A stretch of 64,000 nt of DNA from CAYNVQ01 sp964400735 (GCA_964400735.1 CAYNVQ010000010.1:121063-185062); one strand, 5' to 3'. Numbered from the stretch's first letter, positions 51,858 to 59,801 are shown. Made by a program: numbers and translations. The notes: generated by a model from the sequence alone, not told the origin.

Positions 51858-52367
51858 ATGAAAATAAAGAAAAGATCGAATTATTTGGCAGGCCAATTGG
51901 CCGAACATCTGGTGTGCGCAGAGCTATATCGAAAAGACTATGTCTCTGCGCCCTTTGCTGGCAATTTGCCTGATATAGATCTAGTAGTAGCTGATAAAGA
52001 ACTCCGTACCATTCCCATTCAAGTAAAAGCAAAGCGAGGAATAAAAGGATCTTTCCATGGCGATTCTCTCGACTGGATGAATATTCGGTTTACAGAAGAT
52101 GGAAGACAAATAATTGAGGGTAAGAAAGAGATCTTACGTCCTGATCTCATTTATGTTTATGTACAGCTTGGTGAAGAATATGGAGAGGATAGGTTTTTTA
52201 TTTTAAGAAAGCGAGATGTGCAAGAAATACAATACAATAAACATTTAGCATGGAATCTCGCTCATAACCAGCGAAGAGTGCGAAATCCGAAATCCACCCA
52301 CTGCGCATTATCAACGAAAGATCTAGAATCATATGAAGACAACTGGAAGGAGCTAGAGAAAGAATAA
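51858..52367 (+). CDS. PD-(D/E)xK-like nuclease, DUF4365-like
   Basis: 169 residues. It has an N-terminal helix G-Q-L-A-E-H-L-V-C-A-E-L, then P-D-I-D-L-V-V-A and I-P-I-Q-V-K-A-K-R at about 39-63. This forms a PD-(D/E)xK core of the D...Q-V-K type used by Holliday-junction-resolvase-like and DUF4365 nucleases. GGGAGG ribosome site. Follows the two-gene unit by 30 bases and could belong to it, or serve element DNA processing. Confidence 0.72.
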   Translation: MKIKKRSNYLAGQLAEHLVCAELYRKDYVSAPFAGNLPDIDLVVADKELRTIPIQVKAKRGIKGSFHGDSLDWMNIRFTEDGRQIIEGKKEILRPDLIYVYVQLGEEYGEDRFFILRKRDVQEIQYNKHLAWNLAHNQRRVRNPKSTHCALSTKDLESYEDNWKELEKE

Positions 52368-52659
52368 GCCTATGATCTAGCTCTAAAACAACATATTGCA
52401 GGCCTCTGCATCTGTTCTGCACAGAGATCTATTCTAGATCTAATTAGTTGCCTTAATTAGCACAAAAAACACTTCTAAAAACCTCTAAACAAAGCATTTA
52501 CTCCATTCCCTATTAGCACTCTAAAAAGTGCTTTTAATATGTTCAAGAAATTGGAAGAAATCACTTTACTTTTAAAATTTTGCCACTTATATTTAAGAAC
52601 GGAACTAAATATGAGTAATATGATAGGAATAATGGGAAATGAGCAATAAGGAGGTCAGA
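52368..52659. other. AT-rich intergenic region in the element
   Basis: Contains two AGATCT palindromes near 52426-52440 and repeated AAAAAGTGCTTTT-like stretches; probably holds the promoter of the Mor-like gene. No gene seen. Confidence 0.45.
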
Positions 52660-52992
52660 ATGGCGAGAGATCTAACAAAACTCATGCCTATCCATGAAAG
52701 CTTGCCTAGGCTGATTAGAGAATTCCCTAGGCTAAAAAGACTTGTTGATTTTCTAGGCGAACCCACAGCAGCTTCATTTTTAGAGCAATTTGCGGGAGAG
52801 CTTATCTATCTCCCCAGTACAATAACGCTTAATCGGATGGTGAGGGATGAGTACATCTTTCGCTCCCTTAAAGGTAAGCGTAAAGATGGGCGTGAGTATG
52901 GGGCAGAGGTCATTCGGCTAGCATCGCTCTTTGGATTGTCTGAGAAATTCATTGAGCACAAATATGAACACTTGAGAAAAAATGGGAAATAA
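52660..52992 (+). CDS. Mor-like transcription activator
   Basis: 110 residues from ATG 52660 with a perfect AAGGAGG; the upstream ATG at 52639 is inside that site's leader. The centre F-A-G-E-L-I-Y-L-P-S followed by R-M-V-R-D-E-Y-I-F-R-S and L-A-S-L-F-G-L-S-E-K-F-I resembles the Mor/C family of Mu-like phages: a beta-strand dimerisation part, then a helix-turn-helix. It would switch on late genes, here presumably those downstream (53314-55081). Confidence 0.68.
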   Translation: MARDLTKLMPIHESLPRLIREFPRLKRLVDFLGEPTAASFLEQFAGELIYLPSTITLNRMVRDEYIFRSLKGKRKDGREYGAEVIRLASLFGLSEKFIEHKYEHLRKNGK

Positions 52993-53313
52993 AAACCTGT
53001 TTGATCTTCAGCACTTGTGCTTCTTCATTGAACATAGCTGGCGGCCAGCAGTTTCTTCATTGACTTCGAAAAATTCCGTTCCATTTTTTGACTCTATCAC
53101 TCTGCTGGTCGCTGGCTCTACCCTTATGAGATCTGACATTTCTTTCAATTCTTTCAATTCTTTCATTACTCCAAAGGGAAGGGAGAGATCTCTTCCCTCA
53201 AAACACACGATGGGAGCGCTGATGTCAGCGTATCCCAACTTCATATTACACTCAGGCTGGGTGGGGTTTCGCTGGTTTCACCTCACCCAGCCACCTAACA
53301 ATAGGAGACAAAA
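52993..53313 (+). promoter_or_regulatory. Leader with 13-base motif and strong hairpin
   Basis: AGCGTATCCCAAC (53227-53239) is followed by a hairpin with a 9-bp perfect stem (53255-53263 / 53284-53292) ending just upstream of the ribosome site of the next gene. The same motif-plus-hairpin layout occurs at 43048-43094. It is probably the controlled leader of the late gene cluster. Upstream are three ATTCTTTCA-type repeats (near 53145-53165). Confidence 0.5.
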
Positions 53314-53952
53314 TTGAAACTCATTGAAATTCTAGAACAAAAAGCGACCGATCTTCGCCTAGATGAAAAGGCTGAGGACGGTGTTATCGGAAAACTGCGA
53401 TACACATTCATAGTGGGTGATAAAAAGAATAAAAATGACCGCACCTACAGTAGCGAAATTTTATCAAAGGCTATTAAGGATTTTGGAAAAGGCCTGCGAG
53501 AAAAGAATATTGCTGGTCAACTGAATCACCCAGCCCTTTCCTCCCACACTGAATTGGATAAGATCTCTCATGTGATTGATTCTGTTGAGTGGGATGCGAA
53601 AACTAAAAAAGGCATTGCTACAAGCTTAATCTTGAACACCAGTAAAGGCAAAGATTTGAAGGTGTTGATTGATAACAATGTAAGCCTTGGAGCATCAGTT
53701 CGTGGCAAGGGAGAGCTTGATTCTTTGGGCAATGTCAAGCCTGGATATGAGTTGGCCTCAATAGATCTAGTCAGCGCTCCCTCATATGGAGATGACACCG
53801 CAATTACTAAGTCCAATCTCATTGAATCTGCCAATTCCATCTTTGAAAAGACCCTGACAGAAAATCAAAAATTGGGATTGCTCTTTGAGCATGCCAGATC
53901 TGCTGGCTATCGTGGCGACTTTCAGCAATTCAAAGAAGGGATGGAGAAATGA
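53314..53952 (+). CDS. Prohead core protease-like protein (T4 gp21-like)
   Basis: 212 residues from a TTG with AGGAGA. The pattern N-D-R-T-Y near 41-45, G-Q-L-N-H-P (His) near 69-74 and V-S-L-G-A-S-V-R-G (Ser) near 125-133 follows the catalytic His/Ser arrangement of caudoviral prohead proteases (T4 gp21, S80). A-S-I-D-L-V-S-A-P-S further matches. In phages the enzyme matures the capsid scaffold. No capsid, portal or terminase gene is present in this element. Confidence 0.78.
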   Translation: MKLIEILEQKATDLRLDEKAEDGVIGKLRYTFIVGDKKNKNDRTYSSEILSKAIKDFGKGLREKNIAGQLNHPALSSHTELDKISHVIDSVEWDAKTKKGIATSLILNTSKGKDLKVLIDNNVSLGASVRGKGELDSLGNVKPGYELASIDLVSAPSYGDDTAITKSNLIESANSIFEKTLTENQKLGLLFEHARSAGYRGDFQQFKEGMEK

Positions 53953-54137
53953 GAGCAACCATCATAATCAACCTAGATTCTGGCTCTATGAAAGAGGACA
54001 GATTCAAAAAAGCGGTGAATGCCTTTGTAACCCAGCTGGACAAAAAGCGCCTAAAATTTGGACTCAAATATTCAGGTCTTAACATCTCAGTTTCTGCTGA
54101 TGAGAAAGTAGATCTGATGGAGGCAAATTGCGAATAG
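53949..54137 (+). CDS. Small hypothetical element protein
   Basis: 62 residues, ATG overlapping the protease stop (ATGA). Beta-strand start (A-T-I-I-I-N-L-D-S-G) and a basic helix (D-R-F-K-K-A-V-N-A-F-V). No family known. Part of a tightly overlapping five-gene run. Confidence 0.55.
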   Translation: MRATIIINLDSGSMKEDRFKKAVNAFVTQLDKKRLKFGLKYSGLNISVSADEKVDLMEANCE

Positions 54138-54418
54138 TGGCCGAACTGATTTTCATCTGCCCATCAGCTAATGACCAAAGTTGGCAGCAGGACGTATTCG
54201 CTAACTTGGTCCAAGGTTACATAAACAGACTGAAAAACACCGTCATTAGAAGTCATGGGCTAGAAGTTAGGATTGTTATGAATTCTGGCCCTCATTGGCT
54301 CTCTGCTCCTGGTGATGCTAGGAGAGAACATCAAAAAGCCATAGAGGACTACAAGAAAGGCATTTTCTACAACCAAGGCGTTAAGCCTTCGGAGGAGGAT
54401 AATGAAGAAAAAAAGTAA
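54128..54418 (+). CDS. Small hypothetical element protein
   Basis: 96 residues from TTG 54128, overlapping the previous gene by 10 bases; GTG 54137 is an alternative start. Strand-helix-strand layout (I-V-A-E-L-I-F-I-C-P, then L-E-V-R-I-V-M-N) and an acidic C-terminus. The size, topology and neighbouring 62-residue protein (both start with a beta-strand and helix) suggest the two may be related small folds. Function unknown. Confidence 0.55.
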   Translation: MRIVAELIFICPSANDQSWQQDVFANLVQGYINRLKNTVIRSHGLEVRIVMNSGPHWLSAPGDARREHQKAIEDYKKGIFYNQGVKPSEEDNEEKK

Positions 54419-54527
54419 GAAGATTAAAAATACAGATTCCATCATTCCGATGGGACCAACGGAAAATTCTGACAAACGGACTAGAAAGGTCTTAACCGAC
54501 CATCTTCCTAAAAAGGTGAAGAAATGA
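54402..54527 (+). CDS. Very small basic protein
   Basis: 41 residues, about a third Lys or Arg. ATG 54402 has GGAGGAGG directly upstream; the stop overlaps the next start (ATGA). Overlap at both ends with coding frames and the strong ribosome site support it as a real gene. It could be a nucleic-acid-binding or scaffold-type peptide, but no function is recognised. Confidence 0.55.
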   Translation: MKKKSKKIKNTDSIIPMGPTENSDKRTRKVLTDHLPKKVKK

Positions 54528-55081
54528 GCGAGAAATTCAAAACAGTCATCAAGAATAATCAGGATCAATTTGTGATCCTGCAAAGCCCAAAAAATTATAT
54601 CCACCGAATGCTCAGAATTCCGCCCTCTTCATCGTTGACTGTGATCTTTGATGATGTGAATCATTTTCTAGCGCCATATTCAAAAATCACATATTTCAAG
54701 TCGGGCAAGATAAGTTGTCAGAAGCGATCAGGCTTTAAAAAAGAGATGGCCTTTCCGACCACTCGCTTTCTCAATCGTGGTGGTGCATCAGTTGAGGTGC
54801 TGCCCATCCAGCAGAATGATAGTTTGCACTTACCGAAGGGAATTCCTGTTGAGCGAAATATTCCCATATCCAGCTTTTACTCCGATTTTTCTGAAGTCAT
54901 CATTGCCGAGCCGAAATCTATCTTGGTTCCAGTTCTGATGAATCCTGGACAACTCAAGGAAGAGAAAAAGCAACAAATCATCTACAAAAAGCGACCTGAA
55001 AAAGATCTTCAAAAAATACTACAGATGCGAGAGGCCTCTTATCTGCGCTCTGTTGGCCTGGGCACCCCTGTTGGGGAATAG
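54524..55081 (+). CDS. Hypothetical element protein
   Basis: 185 residues, no recognised family. The first 150 residues are beta-rich without membrane segments (V-I-L-Q-S-P ... L-T-V-I-F-D-D-V), the rest a charged helix. Last gene of the overlapping run that starts with the prohead-protease-like gene; it could be a virion-like decoration protein, but that is only suggested by position. Confidence 0.6.
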   Translation: MSEKFKTVIKNNQDQFVILQSPKNYIHRMLRIPPSSSLTVIFDDVNHFLAPYSKITYFKSGKISCQKRSGFKKEMAFPTTRFLNRGGASVEVLPIQQNDSLHLPKGIPVERNIPISSFYSDFSEVIIAEPKSILVPVLMNPGQLKEEKKQQIIYKKRPEKDLQKILQMREASYLRSVGLGTPVGE

Positions 55082-55446
55082 ATCTGTGCAAAACGGCAGA
55101 GAAAAACCCTGCATTTTTGGCCTACCCTTACCCTTACTTGATCCCTTTTTTGGCCTTAAAACGGCTCTAAGAGCGTTGCAATCTGAGCCTAGCAATTTGT
55201 TAGTGATCTATAAAGGCTTTTTTGCTTAAAACCTTTTAAAATGAGGAATTTGCGTTGAAAAAAAGCTTGACATTGCTTCCCCATTTTGGTAGCATAATGG
55301 TGACATCTTGTGGTGTAGTTATCCACTTATTGGGTAACGATTGGTCCCATCATGTCAGAGGATATGATGAGACTGCGTTGCCTGCCCCAAAAGCAATCAA
55401 CCCCAGCCCTATCTCTGTCCTCACAATCTATTTCAAGGAGGATGAG
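55082..55446 (+). promoter_or_regulatory. Intergenic region with promoter and operator-like inverted repeat
   Basis: TTGACA at 55267-55272, then 17 bases to TAGCAT (55290-55295). An imperfect palindrome GTTATCC-7-GGGTAAC lies downstream (about 55319-55339), placed like a repressor operator. An AAGGAGG site (55435-55441) serves the next gene. Confidence 0.5.
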
Positions 55447-56196
55447 ATGACAAACATCGAAAAAGCAACACCAGAGTCTTTGGATTTTCTATCCCAAGGA
55501 AAGGCCATGATTGAAAAGGCCTCTACTGTGGATGAGGTAAGGCAAATCCGAGACAAGGCAGAGGCCCTTAGGATCTTAACAAAAAAATCCAGGATGAGTC
55601 TTGAGGTTCAAAATGAATGTGCCGAGGTTCGTATTCGAGCAGAGCGCCGAGCTGGCGAGATGCTCAAAGAGATGGCTAAAACAAACCAGAGAGAGGGTCG
55701 TGGGGGAGATAGAAAATCAAACTCCGACGATGGTAGATTGAATTTGGGGGAGCTTGGCATTAATTACAATGAGAGTAGCCGATACCAGAAGATTGCCGAG
55801 CTACCGAAAAATTTCTTTGAAAGCCAAATAAAGAATACCAAAAAAAGCAAAAAAGAACTTACTACAGCCCAATTCTTAACCCTTAGTCGACGTATCGCTA
55901 AGGAAAAACAAGAAAGCGACGCTGCCTCTGATTTCGGGGCCTTACTCCGCAATGCTGTCAGGAAAGCAGATGCACTTATCCTAAAGATCGGCGATATTTT
56001 GGAGAGAAAAGATGCTCTAAGATGGGCTGATATTTGGGGGTCTGATGAACGGCGTGATCTTTGCCGAGTGTTCGGTTTACTAGTAGGTATCGGACAAGAT
56101 TTGCTTGATGAATTGGAAGCAATCGAAGAATCTAAGGCCAAAGAACCAAAAAAGACAGATGTTACTGAGATGGCTTCCGAAGCCACAGTATCCTGA
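55447..56196 (+). CDS. Phage-type ParB/regulatory-like helical protein
   Basis: 249 residues from ATG 55447 with AAGGAGG; the longer frame to 55255 runs through the promoter and is not used. The pattern T-V-D-E-V-R-Q-I-R-D-K-A-E-A-L then E-C-A-E-V-R-I-R-A-E-R-R-A-G-E-M-L and L-G-I-N-Y-N-E-S-S-R-Y-Q-K-I-A-E is shared by a common family of phage and plasmid proteins of unclear role, sometimes next to ParB-like proteins. Immediately upstream of the integrase. Confidence 0.7.
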   Translation: MTNIEKATPESLDFLSQGKAMIEKASTVDEVRQIRDKAEALRILTKKSRMSLEVQNECAEVRIRAERRAGEMLKEMAKTNQREGRGGDRKSNSDDGRLNLGELGINYNESSRYQKIAELPKNFFESQIKNTKKSKKELTTAQFLTLSRRIAKEKQESDAASDFGALLRNAVRKADALILKIGDILERKDALRWADIWGSDERRDLCRVFGLLVGIGQDLLDELEAIEESKAKEPKKTDVTEMASEATVS

Positions 56197-56222
56197 AAAT
56201 TAAATTAATTTCGGAGGTACTC

Positions 56223-57896
56223 ATGACAAAAAAACGAATCGGCATAGCCTATGTTCGGAAAAGTCAGAAAAAGCAAAAGGAATACTCTATCGCTTCACAA
56301 ATCACAGAAGCGAGAGAATATGCGACCGAAAACAATATCCATTTAACAAATATTTTCCAAGAGATGAGATCTGGATGGAAAAAAGGGCAAAGAGTTGAGT
56401 TTTTTAAAATGGTCGATTTCATAGCTAACAACAAAGTGGATGATCTCCTCTTCTTTACACCTGACCGAATATCCCGAAACATGGATGACTATTACCGTCT
56501 CAAGCATGCTATAGAAGAATCTACATTGTATAACGAAAAATCCTATCTCACACTCCACAAAATCCTAGATAGGAGAAAATTCCGTTTGAATCATGAGGAC
56601 GATTTTGAAACAGAAATAGATCATGAAAAGGAGATCTTGGAAGGTGATAGGTATTCACAGCGCATAAGAAAAAGGGTCAAGATTGCTTTTGATGAAAAGC
56701 TTAAAAAAGGCGAATATCCTGGATACCCCCCAATCGGATATCTGCCCAATCTTCGCACTCACGAAGTTGAGCTAGATCCCGACCGCCACAAAATTGTAAG
56801 AAAAAGCCTCAAGCGTTTCCTTATAGGCGACCTCACTCTCAGTGCTTTTACAAGGCAAACGAGACATCTTGGGCTGAATACAAGGCCGACTGTCCATAAC
56901 AACGGAATCGGCAGGTTTTTGTCAAAGGGTGAAGCCCATCGCATGCTTACTAATCCCTTTTACTACGGACATTTCCGTTGGGCTGGAAAACTTTGGTCGA
57001 ACAGGGGTATTGATAATGATAGGCCGCCATCCTATCCCTCACTTATCACAAAAGCTGAGCATGAACGGATCAGAGAAATCCTCAATGAAAAAAGAATGAA
57101 CAGGGCTGGTCATTACGGAGTGGATCATCTTCTAAAAGGAATTCTAAAATGCCAATGCGGACGGTCGCCTGTCTGGATGCCAAAGACGAAAACTCTCATA
57201 ACGACTGGAGAGAAAAAGACATACCATTACTACTACTGCCGCCATTGTAGTCTGGTAATCAGGCTGGAGGATATTGAGAACGCTATACTGAGGAATATGA
57301 ACCTAATTTTACCCGATGAAAACGTTATGAAAGAGCTAATCAAGGATCTGGGAGAGCAGTTTCAAGAAATTCAAGGAGCTTTGAAGAACGAACTTCAATA
57401 CCTACGGAAACGTCACACCGAAATTGAGACAAAGATCAGCAGCCTCACTGACAAGTATGCCGATATCCATGACGATAAAGATCTTGAGAATATTCTAATT
57501 ACGCAAATAAAAAAATATCAAAAAGAACGTGATGAAATTAAGGATCAAATACGGGAATTTGAGGACAAAAACGACGAATCTGTTGATGATGTGGTCGAAA
57601 TCGTAGAACTAGCTAAAGACTTTAAAACAAAATACTTACAATCAGGCATGGAGACGAGACATCGAATGCTTAAACTCATGTATAGAACTGTGGAAATTAG
57701 AGAGATGGAAGAATATGTGCTCGAAAAATCTCCACATATGCGATTCTATCTTACTCATAACGAAGTATTTGAAGGGCTTTTCGATAAAGGATTGGAAAAA
57801 CACGCAGCTGAGTGGACTGAGAGAAACTTACAAAAATTGCCTGAAATCAAAAAATGGCGGGGCCGACGAGACTTGAACTCGCGACCTCCGGCGTGA
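56223..57896 (+). CDS. Large serine integrase, C-terminus replaced on integration
   Basis: 557 residues in the integrated form. Resolvase domain with catalytic Ser in Y-V-R-K-S near residue 14 and D-R-I-S-R-N; recombinase domain; zinc ribbon C-x-C ... C-x-x-C near 308-342; and a coiled coil (about 370-460). GGAGG ribosome site. The last ten residues, RRDLNSRPPA, are encoded by the antisense strand of tRNA-Asp. In the excised circle the frame continues into 41906-42034, giving about 590 residues with a different tail. The enzyme inserts and excises the element. Confidence 0.92.
   Translation: MTKKRIGIAYVRKSQKKQKEYSIASQITEAREYATENNIHLTNIFQEMRSGWKKGQRVEFFKMVDFIANNKVDDLLFFTPDRISRNMDDYYRLKHAIEESTLYNEKSYLTLHKILDRRKFRLNHEDDFETEIDHEKEILEGDRYSQRIRKRVKIAFDEKLKKGEYPGYPPIGYLPNLRTHEVELDPDRHKIVRKSLKRFLIGDLTLSAFTRQTRHLGLNTRPTVHNNGIGRFLSKGEAHRMLTNPFYYGHFRWAGKLWSNRGIDNDRPPSYPSLITKAEHERIREILNEKRMNRAGHYGVDHLLKGILKCQCGRSPVWMPKTKTLITTGEKKTYHYYYCRHCSLVIRLEDIENAILRNMNLILPDENVMKELIKDLGEQFQEIQGALKNELQYLRKRHTEIETKISSLTDKYADIHDDKDLENILITQIKKYQKERDEIKDQIREFEDKNDESVDDVVEIVELAKDFKTKYLQSGMETRHRMLKLMYRTVEIREMEEYVLEKSPHMRFYLTHNEVFEGLFDKGLEKHAAEWTERNLQKLPEIKKWRGRRDLNSRPPA
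57854..57863. repeat. Right attachment site core (attR)
   Basis: ATGGCGGGGC, identical to 41896-41905. It covers the encoded CCA end and acceptor strand of tRNA-Asp and the last in-element codons of the integrase. Confidence 0.8.
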
Positions 57897-57932
57897 CAGG
57901 CCGGCGTTCTAACCAAACTGAACTACGACCCC
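57855..57932 (-). tRNA. tRNA-Asp (GTC)
   Basis: 78 bases including an encoded CCA. The acceptor GGGGTCG pairs with CGGCCCC; the anticodon loop CTGTCAC in a CCGGC/GCCGG stem gives GTC (Asp); the T-arm is GCGAG-TTCAAGT-CTCGT. The discriminator is G, as required for aspartate tRNA. The flanking bases extend the acceptor pairing outwards (GGC with GCC). This is the insertion target of the element and also part of the integrase reading frame on the other strand. Confidence 0.96.
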
Positions 57933-57981
57933 GCCAAGGGGATTCAATTATAATATTAAAGGGTCCTGATTTTCAACCGTT

Positions 57982-58875
57982 TTACATCTTTTCCAGGGCA
58001 GCGATACGATCCTCGATCGGCGGGTGGGTGCTGAAAAGTTTATTCACCGCCCCCTTGATATCTTTGAGCGGGTTCACGATGTACATATGAGCCGTGGCCT
58101 TATTGGCTGCCTCCAGCGGTTCCTTGTCCGCTGCAAGTTTCCGGAGCGCCGAAGCCAGACCCGGCGGATATCGGGTGAGCAATGCCCCGTTGGCATCGGC
58201 CAAAAACTCCCTCTTCCGGGATATGGCCAGTCGGAGAAGCTGAGCCACGAGGGGCGAGAGGACAGCCAGAACCAGAGCCACCACTATAAAGATGGCGCCT
58301 GCATTTCCTCCACCTTTTTCCCGGGAACGTCTTCGCCCCCCTCCCCATAAAAATGTCCTGAGGATCCAATCGCTCAAAAGGGCGACCACTCCGACCATGA
58401 CCACGGCCAGAGTCTGGACCAGGACATCGTAGTTCTTGATATGGGACATCTCATGGGCTATCACGCCTTCCAGTTCGGCCCGGTTCAATTTTTGAAGCAA
58501 TCCTGTTGTGACTACGATCACGGAATTCTTCGGATTACGGCCCGAGGCAAAAGCATTGGGCGCCGTATCGTCGATCACATAGCAGCGGGGTTTGGGCAAA
58601 CCGGCCGCGATAGCCAAACCCTCCACAACATTGTACAGGTAAGGATAATCCGCTTTTTCCACCGGTCTGGCCCGGCTGATGGCCAGCACGATTTTATCGC
58701 TCGCGTAGTAACTGCCGAAGGTCATGGCCACCGCGATGACCACGGCGATAACCAAACCCTGAGGCCCCCAATCCGTCAGCTCTCCGAAAGCCCAACTAAG
58801 GGCAAAGATCAAACAAAGAAAAAACAGGATCAGGAAAAAGGACCTCCACTTGTTGCGCGTGATCTGCTCATACAT
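57982..58875 (-). CDS. htpX: HtpX-like M48 membrane zinc metalloprotease
   Basis: 297 residues. Two N-terminal membrane helices, zinc motif H-E-M-S-H at about 145-149, more hydrophobic helices after it (about 160-180 and 200-220) and the third ligand region E-F-L-A-D-A. Length is standard for HtpX, an inner-membrane quality-control protease. It follows lemA on the same strand, a pairing common in bacteria. Confidence 0.95.
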   Translation of the reverse strand: MYEQITRNKWRSFFLILFFLCLIFALSWAFGELTDWGPQGLVIAVVIAVAMTFGSYYASDKIVLAISRARPVEKADYPYLYNVVEGLAIAAGLPKPRCYVIDDTAPNAFASGRNPKNSVIVVTTGLLQKLNRAELEGVIAHEMSHIKNYDVLVQTLAVVMVGVVALLSDWILRTFLWGGGRRRSREKGGGNAGAIFIVVALVLAVLSPLVAQLLRLAISRKREFLADANGALLTRYPPGLASALRKLAADKEPLEAANKATAHMYIVNPLKDIKGAVNKLFSTHPPIEDRIAALEKM

Positions 58876-58916
58876 CGGATATTCTGTCTAAAATAGAATC
58901 TTACTAAGCGTTCTTC

Positions 58917-59474
58917 TCAGGAAAAATCGACCTTGACAGGCTCTCTGGCCGCTGGCTCCTCAATCTCGAAATACTCCTTTTCTTTGAAGCCGAACATGTT
59001 GGCGACGATATTGGAAGGGAAAACCTGCTGTTTGGTGTTGAACTTCATGACGGTGTCGTTATAAAACTGCCGGGCATAGGCGATCTTTCCTTCGGTGCCG
59101 GCCAGCTCTTCCTGAAGCATCAGGAAATTCTGGTTGGCCTTGAGGTCGGGATAGTTTTCCGCCACCGCGAAAAGGGATTTCAGGGCTCCGCTCAACATGT
59201 TTTCGGCTTTTCCCTGTTCCGCCACCGTTCCCGCATTGATGGCTTGGGCCCGCGCTTCGGTCACTTTCTGGAAAACTTCCCTTTCATGCTTGGCATAACC
59301 CTTAACGGTCTCAACTAGGTTGGGAATCAGGTCGTATCGCCTTCGAAGCTGAACATCCACCTGGGCCCAGGCATTATCCGCCCGGTTCCTCAAGGTGATC
59401 AGTCCGTTGTAGATTCCTACCGCGGCGAAGATAAAAACGGCGATGATGATCAATAAAATCCATAAAGCGGCCAT
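58917..59474 (-). CDS. lemA: LemA family protein
   Basis: 185 residues. One N-terminal membrane helix, then Y-N-x-L-I-T-L-R-N-R-A-D-N-A-W-A-Q-V-D-V-Q-L-R-R-R-Y-D-L-I-P-N-L-V-E-T-V-K-G-Y, which is the LemA signature, and a helical bundle to the end. Typically 185-200 residues. AAGGAG upstream of the ATG. Probably co-transcribed with htpX; LemA proteins are membrane-linked with uncertain role. Confidence 0.95.
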   Translation of the reverse strand: MAALWILLIIIAVFIFAAVGIYNGLITLRNRADNAWAQVDVQLRRRYDLIPNLVETVKGYAKHEREVFQKVTEARAQAINAGTVAEQGKAENMLSGALKSLFAVAENYPDLKANQNFLMLQEELAGTEGKIAYARQFYNDTVMKFNTKQQVFPSNIVANMFGFKEKEYFEIEEPAAREPVKVDFS

Positions 59475-59772
59475 CTTTTTTCTCCTTTATCTATTTATTT
59501 TATCTCGTTTATCTATCACCAATTATTCAAGGTGAATGGGATCCATTTCCATTTTTTCCATAATAAACTACCTAAGCATCCAAAAGTCAAATAAAATTAC
59601 CGTTTCGGGGCCTATAAATCCAGCCCTTCCCGCTTCCCTAAAAAAACGGAATTGAGCTAATTTCGCTTCATCAGGAATACGATCTCCAGCGGAAAAATAT
59701 TCATCGCTGGGAAGCGAAAAACCCCTCAAAGCCGGCATCACTTCTCTATCCGATTGAGGAAATCGAATTTGT
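59475..59772. other. Intergenic region before citrate synthase
   Basis: A 74-codon minus-strand frame (59568-59792) without ribosome site runs through here and the promoter and is not called. No RNA or repeat is recognised. Confidence 0.45.
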
Positions 59773-59801
59773 TTGACATCGCCTATATTCAATGTTATAT
59801 T
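59773..59801 (+). promoter_or_regulatory. Strong promoter of citrate synthase
   Basis: A perfect TTGACA (59773-59778), 17-base spacer and TATATT (59796-59801), followed by a leader of about 50 bases with AAAGGAGGAA before the ATG. Confidence 0.85.

Larger units (their letters stand above)
41896..57863. mobile_element. Integrated mobile element of about 15.96 kb at tRNA-Asp
   Basis: Bounded by a 10-base direct repeat ATGGCGGGGC at 41896-41905 and 57854-57863. The right copy is the end of tRNA-Asp plus one base. It encodes a large serine integrase next to the right end. It also holds a tyrosine recombinase, RepA-like helicase, restriction-modification pair, Mor-like activator, prohead-protease-like protein and many short unknown genes, and is visibly more AT-rich than its flanks. 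Joining the ends gives a continuous longer integrase frame, which strongly supports these exact borders. No capsid, terminase, tail or conjugation genes are seen. Confidence 0.88.

Noticed and set aside
57854..57896. The integrase tail RRDLNSRPPA considered as a genuine conserved C-terminus
   Set aside because: This is the typical translation of a tRNA read on the opposite strand; the alternative tail in the joined form is more protein-like.
59568..59792. 74-codon minus-strand frame before citrate synthase
   Set aside because: Overlaps the strong citrate synthase promoter, has no ribosome site and no known pattern.
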